From Narthecium ossifragum (taxonomy: Eukaryota; Streptophyta; Magnoliopsida; Dioscoreales; Nartheciaceae): a DNA stretch of 64,000 bases. The stretch spans positions 37,128,527 to 37,192,526 of the forward strand of contig OY986964.1 of assembly GCA_963920575.1 (NCBI GenBank). Reading direction: 5' to 3'. Shown here one piece after another: positions 1 to 9,762 of this stretch (positions are counted from its first letter, which is position 1; each line of letters opens with the position of its first letter). Made by a program: the position numbers and the translations under genes. Under the pieces are notes generated by a model that saw only the letters and a program-made list of their open reading frames with translations, had not been told where the DNA came from and did no database searches.

Positions 1-74
1 TTGTCTCTCTTTTTGAATGTTGTCCTGGCCAATTGTGTTCTGGTGTCTGTAAAGTAAATACAAGTTCGTCGCAG

Positions 75-99
75 ATGATTTACAAGACAAGCAAACAAG
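75..99 (+). other. Possible short upstream CASP exon
   Basis: After an acceptor-like TTCGTCGCAG the frame reads D-D-L-Q-D-K-Q-T-S, which would sit where plant CASP proteins have an acidic/polar stretch just before the block encoded at 1341. Joining it in frame to exon 1341 needs a TG donor at 100. The adjacent GT donor at 99 would leave the frame off by one. It is therefore a tentative call. Confidence 0.3.
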
Positions 100-3000
100 T
101 GGGCTAAGCTTCCTATCTACATTAGTAGGGGAAACTGAAATGGACACTTCTTATGAGAAGTTAATTAGGCTTCAGGGGAAGCAATAGTAGTGAAGGTATA
201 TGCAAAAGGAAACTAGATTCAAGTTCTTCGTGAGATTAATTTTTATCATGTACACTACGAAATCAAGAGGAATGTTTAGGGTTTATTTAGAACAATGTGA
301 GGAAATTTGAAAGAGTTATAGGAGGAAACATTTCATTTGCATAGGAACTGATCCCCCCACCTTTGGTCATTGAGTAAGTCGTGACTTCACCACCTACTTT
401 AGTCTCTCCAATGCTATGGTGGCCAGCCTCATGCTTCTTGAGAGGGAACATCGTTGTTTATGTAGGGAGCCACCAGGGGACTATTCACTGCAGATTCAAC
501 ATCTGAATTCAAGGTGTGGTGTGATCGTAAATTTGTTTATCCGATAAGCTGCTGATTATTATATTGAGACGCGCCATGACTGGATGATGTACTTAATAAG
601 ACAGATAAAACCGAAGTCCCTATTCACCCCTTAAGTGTTCGGCCATTGTCATCTTGTCCCGCAATACTTAAATGGGCTTCTCTCCTTAAATGGTGAACGC
701 CCTTGTTATGTAGGGAGCAGCAGGGAGCCATCCGTTGCAGTCATATATTGAGGCACACCATGGCTAGATGAGGTATGCGATAACCACTAAGACAAAGAGA
801 TGAAACCAAAGTCCCAATTCACCCTTGTAAGTGTTAGCCATCATCATCTTGTCCCTCAATACTCAGACCGACTTTTCAAATATACTGATAAAAAAATAAG
901 TACAATGCTTGACTAACCAAGATACCCAGATCTAGTTCTTTTAGCAATTGACAGAATGCATTCAGACTTGGATGGAAACAAGCTAGTAATGACTTTTTGG
1001 ACATTTACGTCCATTTATGACAAGCTATTATAAGTCCATGCTTTAGAAACAGTACAAGTTGACTTAGATTGTGATTTGTTTTCTTGCGTCACAAATGTTG
1101 CTATGTTATTCAATATCGAAGTATATTCTTAACCTTTTCCACATTTATTATCAAATTCCTTTACAGGCCATAGTATTAGTAGTTTGTTATAGTCAACATC
1201 TTTCTGTCTGTTGTTTTAAACTTATCATAAATTTGTGGGAAATTCGTGCCTTAACAATGTGCATATTTTGTTTGGAGGAAAATATTGCTCTTCCTTTTGC
1301 ATCCTTATCTCCATGTTGTTATGGACTTCTGTTGTTGCAGTGATTATTTGGAGTCAAGTAGTTTACTAGAAAGTTCCTTGAATGCCAAGGAGAAGATAAT
1401 CTCTGAGTTGAACATGGAACTTCATAATATTGAAACCACTTTGTCAAACGAGAGAGAGCAGCACATGAATGAGATCAAAAAGTTGAATGCCATAGTCATT
1501 GAAAAGGTTTCTACTACTGACTATTTTTTTTTTCTGTTTTTGAGATGGTTTTTGTTATTCCAGTATTTCAAGAGCCTTACTAATTTGTCTGCCAAAATTC
1601 ATAAGCTCATCAAAAATCTGTTATATGTTTATTATTTTTCATTCATGTCATTTCTTTTGCCTTTTCTATTTCTGATGGCATGGATGTGCTGAGTGAGTGA
1701 TATTGTTTTCTGTTCGATTCTTCAGTACTACATTCTGATCCCATACATCCACCCTCTGCATTGATAATTATCCTTGGAACATCAAGATTGAAAGATTTAT
1801 ATGATCTTATCGTATGGTAAATATTCAGTAGATTTCATTGTGGATATACTCTATTAATTTTACATATTTGATTTGTAATTTGTAAAGCACATTTGGCGTA
1901 GCTTTGTATCAATAGAAAATCAAGTGTTGTATTTGTTTATGTCAATATGATCATTTGTTAACAAGAACATATCAGAGTTGAACTAGTATGTTTGGTGTCA
2001 AACTCTAAATAATGTAATTGTGTTGAATATAAACAAGCATAAGAAATTTTTTTCTTCAAGATAGTATTGGAGAAAAGATGCAAGTCTAAAGTCAGAAGAA
2101 GGTGAGTAAGCTAGATGATATAAATGCTTTTGAATCTAAAAAAATCTGGGGGTTGACTGCTTTTTAATGATGAAATAACAGGTCTCAATGTTTTGCATTT
2201 GTCATTTACTTTTCCTTTTTTTTTTTCTCTATTTGGAGTTTGTGTGTGTGTTTTACTGTTGTTAGTGCAAGTATTCGAGGTTGACATCTGCAATCAAAAC
2301 CTAAACCTGTGACTTCAGATTGTACGCATAATTAGTTTCTGATGAGTTGGCTGAGATGTAGATAACAGCTAGTAACTTGCAAATTATTGGATTTTATCTT
2401 TTTATTTGTTTATGTAATAGGACGCTTCTATCATGGAGATGAGAAAAGAGCTTCAAGAAAGGCCTACAGAAAAACTTGTTGAGGACCTTCGTAAGAAAGT
2501 CAAAATTTTACAGGTTCTTCTTCTAGTCCGCTAGAATCTTTCTGGGATATTTGCACTGATATGCTTGTGTTAGAAAAGAAGTACACACACACACAGATGA
2601 TTTGTGGTTTGCATATCTTCCTGATATAGTTGAAGAATATCAATTTTATGTAGCCAAAGTCTTTGCAATTTTTTATCAGTTGGTCTGCTTTATGTGGCTA
2701 AACTCTCCTTTTGCATTAAATGACTGGATCTAATGCTCTGTATAGAAGTTTTAATCTGGTAGTTTGATTTTGCTTTTTCATTCTCAGCGAGCTTAAATTT
2801 ATTACCCATATAACTAAGGATTTGATGGTTTGTCTGAAAGCTGTAGGTATTTGTAAGGTTTGCCAATTGCTTTGGCATTGTTCTGATGCACCCAAGAACA
2901 CTATTTATCTTGTTGACCCTGGCAAGAATTGATTTAGGTTCATCATAAATCCTATCACTGACCTGATAGTTCAACAATTGCCATTGATAGTATTTAGTAT

Positions 3001-6000
3001 TGAGATCCTTGGATTATTTTCTGGCAATAAATGAAACATAAAGACAAGAAACATTCTTGCTGCAATTTACTCGAGGCTTTATTTCCTTTGAGTCAATTAA
3101 TTTGTCATACTTCTTTTAGATGATTCTCTTTATGTGATTGACTAGTGAGACAGAATCATGACGCTAGATCTTGAAATTGCATGTCTGTAGGGCTGTCAAC
3201 GAGCCGATATCGAGCGAGCTGTCCCGAGCTTGAGCTCGGCTCGAGCGTGACTCGAGCTGCAAATTGCAGCTAGAGCTCGGCTCAAAATAAGATTGAGCGA
3301 GCATGCTCGAATTATTTCGAGCTGATCATCTTGATTCAACTAAGTCATCAAAGGCTCCAAGCCCCTCATTTTATAGACTGCCTATAACACCTCCTTTCCA
3401 CCTCTGGTGGATGTGGGACTAAACATTTGTTCCATTCCTGTTCCTTTATTGCCTTGTATCATCTTCACTGCATAAAGTAGTGCATGTACATATACGAATT
3501 ATATATTATACAAAGAGAGAAGCAAATGGGGCGGTGGCTAATAGAATTCAGCAGTAGATATATACATATCTAGTAGAGTAAGATCCACCCATGAATTGTA
3601 AGATCAATGGCTGAGGCAATTACGAGCTAATAAGTCCCGAAAAAATTAATATAGCTCGAAATAAATATATAAAACATAGAAAATAGAAAATATTGTTTTA
3701 TTTATAAATTTCAAGTTGGATCGAGCCGACATCGATCGAGCTGACCCAGTTCGTTATCAGCTCTATAGGAATCGAACCGCCATCTAGTGAGCTAGTAACG
3801 AGCTTCGGCTTGACCCGATATCGAGCAATTTTCGAGCTGCGAGTAGGATTGCCACACCTACATGTCTGTGTCATGTTGCCTTATGTATGTGGCCGTATGC
3901 TAAGAACTTTGTATTTAATAATCTCCTAAATCCTACTTGAAATACGTACAGTTTTCTGTTCACTAGGTGTTTTTGCTTTTCATTTCTCTTTCATAGCTGC
4001 TTTGCTGATTGACCGACTTCTCCACATTAAAGGCTGTTGGTTATAATTCGATTGAGGCAGAAGATTGGGAAATGGCTACAAATGGGGAGGAAATGAGCAA
4101 GTTAGAGTCCCTGCTACTTGACAAGAATCGAAAAATGGAACATGAACTGACACAACTAAAGGTTTGAGTTCTCTTCAGCCCATATAAGTATCCTTCATGA
4201 TCAACAGAAATCATTTAATAGAAGTACCTTATCTAGTATAGTTTGATGTTGTTTTTCATACTTTGTGTTTTAAATTATTGAATTTGCTCTGGTCTTGTTA
4301 GTGGTGGATACCCTTTTTCTTAACTATATGTGCATCCTATTGCGAAGGTAAAAATTTCAGAAAAGACAAGTATGCTTGAAGCAGCTGAAGCTAAGGTTGC
4401 GGAACTAACCGCTAAGGTTACTGAACAACAAAAGTTGATTGCAAAGCTTGAGGATGATATACTCAAGGTTTGCACTTGGAACTCTTATGCTGCTTCCCTC
4501 TTCAATATGTTTCATTGAAGGGTTGCTTTGTATTGCTGTGCCTGGCTGTAAAGGCTTCAACTGCAATGACCTAGATTTTCTTTGTTTCCTCTTTCAAGCT
4601 TTGTCTATATAGAGTCGTGCCCTGTACCTACCCATGGTCTTGAGTGTTGGCGGGCACGGACCATGCCAACAGGTACGTCCAGTGTTGGCATGACACTGAA
4701 AATATTGTGCCAGTGTGCCGACAGGGAACTCAGTTTGTTGCGTGCCAATGGCACTTGAGTCCACAGCCTCAGCCTGTATTCTATCGGAAAGGGCCTTTGT
4801 GATGATGATATCCAACAGATTTGAAGAAGACTATTGCCTGCTATATTGCTTATTGTGTATTTTGATATTTTGACGCAGGGCTACGGCTCAAATGAACGGA
4901 AAGGTTCACTTTCAACTGATTGGGATCTTCAGGAGATTGGTTCAACTGAAGTACCTGAGGTATTCTTACAATGCCTTATTTGAGAGGATCTTTTCGAAGA
5001 TTTTGTGCTCTTAGAGCTTCACTTTCATCAGAGTTGATGTTTTTTATTGGCTTTTGCCTTGTAATATTCATCCCGTTTTCTCGCAGCAATTTGACCTCTT
5101 ACGATAACTTGTAGTCAATTGCCTTAATATCAGGAGAATCTGAATCTCGTACATGACTCAATCTTTTCATGTCCAGATTTGTTGTCCAACGAGCAAAATA
5201 TTATTCTAAGTGGTACAAATTCGTCACTTTGTCATTCTTGAGTTTCTTTATATGATATCAGGGTACAGATCAGAGACATATATCCTCTGATCAAGATCAG
5301 AATTCAATGCTGAAGGTAATTTGCAATCAACGTGATCGTTTTAGGACACGCCTGCGAGAAACAGAAGAGGTATGATTGGGAAACTGCTCCTATTGCTGAT
5401 TTTCTTTTCTTTTCAATAACACTGCAGTATGTTTGATCTCTCCTGCTGCATTTATTAGGAAGTGAGGCAATTGAAGGAAAAGATAGGGGTGCTGACTGAA
5501 GAACTAGAAAAAACTAAAGCTGATAACGTAAAGCTTTATGGTAAGATTCGTTATGTCCAGGACTATAGTCATGAGAAAATTGTTTCAAGAGGGCCGAAGA
5601 AGGTTGGTGGTGCCATTTCAATGGGATTCCCTTTCGTTCGTATTCTTTGAATCTGCATTGACTTTCTGTGATCTTATTCACTTCAGTATGCAGAAGATAT
5701 TGAAAGTGGTTTTAGCTCAGATGTTGAGTCCAAGTACAAAAAGATATATGAGGATGATATAAACCCGTTCGCTGCTTTCTCAAAGAAGGTACCTTCTTTT
5801 TTTATTCTTCAGTTGCAGCTGCTGCTCTGCACTCCTCACAACGGCTGCCATCTCCAGCTGCTGCTTTTGCTGTTGCAGCAGCTGCTAGTTGCTTGTGCTT
5901 TGGCTGCTGAATGTTTTGGACCTTTTTGATATTCTATGTTCCCTTTTATCTTTTTATCTCCTTATTATTTTTTTTCTAAATATTTGTTTTTTTAAACTTG

Positions 6001-8178
6001 AAAAAACTTTGCTGAAGCTGCAACCATTGAATCACATCTGAAACTGCTGAATCTGCTGACATTTTTCATTTTGGTCTTGGACTGACACTGAAGCCTTTTT
6101 ATCGGGAGCAAGTTTTGGAACCTTAGATAAAGTAATGGTTGGCCTGTAAATGACTCGTCCAAAGGAAACAAAGCTTTATCTTCAACATAACCCTCTTTAT
6201 CTAGGTTCTCTTAGTAGGAAACTTCAGCGTGTTTTCTTACAAGACTGATATCCTAACCATAAGCTGTCTTTCTACATTTTGTTTCAAATTCCCTTGTTTG
6301 CCCAAATTTTCCTTTGCTTATGCTTTTTGCATCGACTTATAAATTTTCATGTCGGACTGAGACTGTACGTTACGCAAGATGATTCCTAGAAATTGTCTCT
6401 ATCAAGGTTCTAGCTTGCTTTTCCTAGGCTTCAAAGTTCTATAAGATGCGACTAAGATCTGCTGATTACGGTTTTGTCTTTGTTTTCTAGACTGAACATA
6501 GAGATTCTTCTTTTTTTTGAGGGTACAGAAAGATTCTTCTATTAGTTGCATATTACAGCCACTTGAAGGATCAGAAGTACTGATTTTTGCATAATAGGAA
6601 ACTGATATAGATGGTCTATCTGTGAAGAAAATACCATCGTAGACATTCTGCATGGATGTGAACTTGCATGTATGCTGGAAGACATAAGCTTGTTTACATG
6701 GATCTTCTGTATTGTGATGGTTGCATGAACTCCTTCCCATGTGTTTAATGCATAATGTTTTTGCATACCAACTATCAAGATATGGTAATTGATTCAGGAA
6801 AAGGATCAAAGATATAAGGAGCTTGGTCTGAGAGATAAAATCACTCTTACTAGCGGACGATTCCTCCTTGGGAACAAGTAAGTCTTTAGTACCCTCTTTC
6901 CTATTGGTTTAATAGATTCATTGAAGTGCTGATCTTGCATTTTTTTTTATTCAATTTGGGCTTCTTTTCTAATTTTTGTTTGAAACAGCACTTTACCATG
7001 TCTTGCAGTCAAGATGTTCAGCTAGAATTCAGAGGGTGAAAAAATATGAATAAGCCGGAAATAGTGCTCTTAATAACTCCTACATATATATTATAGAGAT
7101 AGCTTGTGATAAAACAAGAATGATCATAATCCGATTCAGGAGACATCGTCAGGCTTGTGAAATTTTGTAGATGAGATTTTGTGACCTTCTGAAGTCGATA
7201 AAAAATGTGGTTTTTGTTGGTCTATGAGTTGGGATCATATCTTCCATGATGGTTACAACAAAGATTACAATCTTGTTGGTTGAGAACTAACATTTTGCTT
7301 ATGCAAACTACCAATGTTTTTCTGCATGTAAGATTTTCAACCTAAGGACATACAACCTTTGGATATTGAGAGAATGGGTGTAAACATGCAAGTTAGAAAA
7401 TGATATTAATGTTCTCATAATCTCATGTTCAGCCTTAGTTTAGAGCACGCTTTTCTCTCTGCTCCTCAAAATATCAAGTGAAATGGTGTTTTTGCATTCG
7501 TTGTGCCTAGACTTTCCATGGCAGAAGAATAAAGTCCTCTTGCTAACTTAAATTGCTATTCTTCAACTTTGTCATAGATATGCACGGACGTTTGTATTCT
7601 TCTACTCAATTGGACTGCATCTCCTGGTGTTCACTTGCCTCTACAAAATGTCAGCACTGAGCTATCTCGGGTAAGTATTACCTTTTGGTCTATTCATGGA
7701 ATAAAGTTGTCAACATGGACATGTGTAATGCACATGCCATCGAATCGGTAGTCCGCTATCGATTCTTTCATCTAGTCCATCAGTTACCGACCACTACCGA
7801 TGGACTAGATCAATGAATCGGTAGCTTACTATCGATTGAATTGTACCGGTAGTGAGGTACCGATTGGTTGATATAGTCCATCGGTAGAATAATTCAATCG
7901 GTAGTGAGATATCGATTCATTGATTTAGTCTATCGGTAGATCACTATCAATGGACTACATGAAAGAATCGGTAATTCATTACCGATTCGGACATGTGTAA
8001 TGCACATGCCATGTCAACATGTACACAAATCAGCGCTCTTATTCATATTACTTCTGCTTTGCCAATTTGACGGCATGCCTCCTAATTTCACCACTTCTAT
8101 TTTCCATACAGCACGGCAAATGGCCATGATGAACCGTTTTTGGATGTCGGAAATAGCACCCAATCACATGTGCTTTGA
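75..8178 (+). CDS. CASP: Protein CASP (CUX1/CDP-alternatively-spliced-product homolog), 5' partial
   Basis: This is a Golgi membrane tether-like coiled-coil protein, acting at the Golgi rim in vesicle traffic. The exons supported here are 1341-1506, 2421-2513, 4033-4161, 4348-4467, 4879-4959, 5262-5369, 5459-5602, 5687-5788, 6798-6877, 7578-7670 and 8112-8178. They encode about 393 residues with every intron GT-AG and the frame kept throughout. The gene enters from the left edge, so its start and N-terminal coiled coil are missing; a tiny upstream exon near 75-99 is possible. Seen in the protein: a long Glu/Lys-rich coiled coil, the conserved block ICNQRDRFRTRLRETEE, then YGKIRYVQDYSHEK, DINPFAAFSKK, and the C-terminal membrane anchor TFVFFYSIGLHLLVFTCLY followed by a short lumenal tail. 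The match to the plant CASP C-terminus is close along its whole length. Introns host a hAT element, a foldback repeat and a tandem duplication. Confidence 0.93.
430..870 (+). repeat. Imperfect tandem duplication in CASP intron
   Basis: Two diverged copies of roughly 220 bp lie head to tail, about 445-668 and 690-868. Shared landmarks occur in the same order: TTATGTAGGGAGC, TATTGAG(A/G)C(G/A)C(G/A)CCATG, AAGTCCC(T/A)ATTCACCC, TAAGTGTT and CATCTTGTCCC(G/T)CAATACT. There is no open reading frame. The rest of 100-1340 shows nothing else I can name. Confidence 0.6.
3188..3860. mobile_element. Non-autonomous hAT-like DNA transposon
   Basis: The element starts TAGGGCTGTCAAC and ends GTTGCCACACCTA-like sequence (TTGCCACACCTA), giving short imperfect inverted ends of the type TAGG..TG(T/G)CAA. 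It is flanked on both sides by the same 8 bases, CATGTCTG (3180-3187 and 3861-3868), the target duplication length of hAT transposases. The subterminal parts are full of GAGCTCGGCTCGAGC-type motifs in both orientations. There is no transposase frame, so it must have moved in trans. It lies inside a CASP intron. Confidence 0.8.
4590..4830. repeat. GC-rich repeat-like patch in CASP intron
   Basis: This short stretch is richer in GC than the surrounding intron and has repeated TGTTGGC(G/A)/GTGCCA motifs in both orientations (for example GAGTGTTGGCGGGCACGG and GTGCCAGTGTGCCGACAGG). It is probably a decayed repeat. No ends or target duplication could be recognised. Confidence 0.25.
7712..8040 (+). 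repeat. ATCGGTAG foldback element, copy A
   Basis: It lies in the last CASP intron. It consists of alternating ATCGGTAGT and ACTACCGAT-type palindromic modules, joined by GA(A)TGAATC, CTAGTCCATC and TTGATTTAGTC linkers. It is bounded by two copies of ACATGTGTAATGCACATGCCA (about 7718 and 7990), and its right end is CATGTACACAAATCAGCGCTC. Related copies lie at 16558, 54733 and 57488. It encodes nothing; the RNA would fold into stacked hairpins. Confidence 0.8.
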
Positions 8179-8783
8179 TCCTTCATATTGGAATTTCTCA
8201 CCATGCAGTCATATCATTGAAATGTTATACTGGTCAGAGTGGAGAAACTACTTACGAGGCCAGGTGTACATAAAAATGAGGCGTAAATGGATTTGCCTGG
8301 TTTACTTGTGATCTTGTGGGCTTATGTATAGGTGGAGATCAAGGAGTTAAGGCGGAACTCTGTAATTTTTTCTTCGCTTGGTTCCAATCACAAGCAATGA
8401 TTCCGCGAGCTTTGTCCGAGTCCAGCTTAATTTACCATTGCCGTTTTCAATGATCTTCCTGGTACTAGCTATCAGGATCACCCACCAACATGTCGTCACT
8501 TTTTTTTTTTTTCATTTCATGCTGTAAATGCTTTAGCTACTACAAATGCACCTTGCTGGGAAATAATGTCTACCACTAATATTGTCAACTTTGTGCTCCT
8601 TTATTCCATGGAAGAACTGATGATATAAGTTTTGAGGAGGGCCGAGTTTGTAATATTTACAGGACAAAGGTTTCTATCTAAAACGTGTTCGCTTGATACC
8701 GTTTGGATGATTTCGTTCGGTTCCTTCGGTTTTATACCAAAAAATGTGGACATTTATTAATGCCGAGAGAATTTCCTCATATC
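8179..8783. other. CASP 3' flank
   Basis: This is the probable CASP 3'UTR and downstream AT-rich sequence. I see no gene, hairpin or repeat in it. Confidence 0.5.
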
Positions 8784-9219
8784 AATTTTTTTTTTTTTTT
8801 TATTAGTTGAGCCAGAAGGTTAAAGGCCCGAAGAGGGGCTTACATCAGTAGAAACATGGAGTATTAGGGGCAGACCCCCTAGACTCTTCAATGCCATTAA
8901 AAACAGAGTGGAGCGAGCCGGCATTCCGAGCTACCCAATCAGCGTGACGGTTATCTTCCCTCGAAATGTACCGGATGTGAAACTGATTGAGGTGGCGTGA
9001 CTCCCACCAGATGTCCTGTACCATGGCTCTGTACATCTCCCATAAAGGAGCTATGCTCTCAACCATCTGAACTGCAAAGAGGGAGTCTGACTCAATGAGG
9101 ATGTTATGGTATCTTCGTCTGTTCGCCACCATGATCGCTGCAAGTATGACATAAAGCTCTCCCACAAGGATGGAGGAGACCCAGCGTTGCTCACCATCGG
9201 ATCAGAGGACCACATCGTC
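8784..9219 (-). mobile_element. 5'-truncated LINE, RNase H end
   Basis: On the minus strand an open frame (8845-9165) encodes the C-terminal half of a LINE RNase H (RVT_3-like) domain, with the ESDSLFAVQMVE block and the ISREDNRHADWVARNAG block. The poly-A tail appears as a T-run at 8786-8800. The whole piece is bracketed by the direct repeat TTCCTCATATC (8773-8783 and 9220-9230), the mark of target-primed insertion. It lacks the reverse transcriptase and endonuclease and cannot move by itself. Confidence 0.85.
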
Positions 9220-9379
9220 TTCCTCATATCGATCTGATGACAAGACTTGGGGCCTCAAACTTACTTTAAATCTAAAACAGCTAATATCGTAATTAGGTCA
9301 CAAAATCAGATCCTATGTTTATGGACCTCCATTAATAGTGCCTCGTTAATATTGATGAGGAGTTCCTATCATCGTACTA

Positions 9380-9700
9380 CAGATTCATACCATCGATCCA
9401 GATCCATATCCAGATACGTTTGAATATCATCTAACAGTTTGGATTTTTTAACATCTAAGCTTAAGTTAATATTTTGCTAATAATATAGACCGTTGAATGA
9501 GAATTAAATATAATAATATCTGAGCTATTAGTATGATGATAATCATTTCTTCATTTCTATCAGATGATTTATATCATAGATCTGTTTGAATATCATCGAA
9601 TGATTTAGAATTTTTAATATATGAGTACTAAGTTAATGTTTTATTAATATTAAATATAATAATATCTGAGCTGCTGATACAGCAGTAACGATAGTGGTAA
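9380..9700 (+). repeat. Tandem duplication in the Spartan gene promoter region
   Basis: Two diverged copies lie just upstream of the Spartan-like start codon: about 9408-9540 and 9565-9690. They share GTTTGAATATCATC(T/G)AA, TAAGTTAAT(A/G)TTTT and AAATATAATAATATCTGAGCT. Part of the second copy may be in the 5'UTR. Confidence 0.6.
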
Positions 9701-9762
9701 AGGATCGAGGAACAAACCTTCTTCGTAACATCACCGGATGAAGACTACTAATAATACGATCG

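Noticed and set aside
1071..1343. 90-codon open frame at the left side
   Set aside because: Hydrophobic composition from AT-rich intron; it overlaps the real CASP acceptor at 1340.
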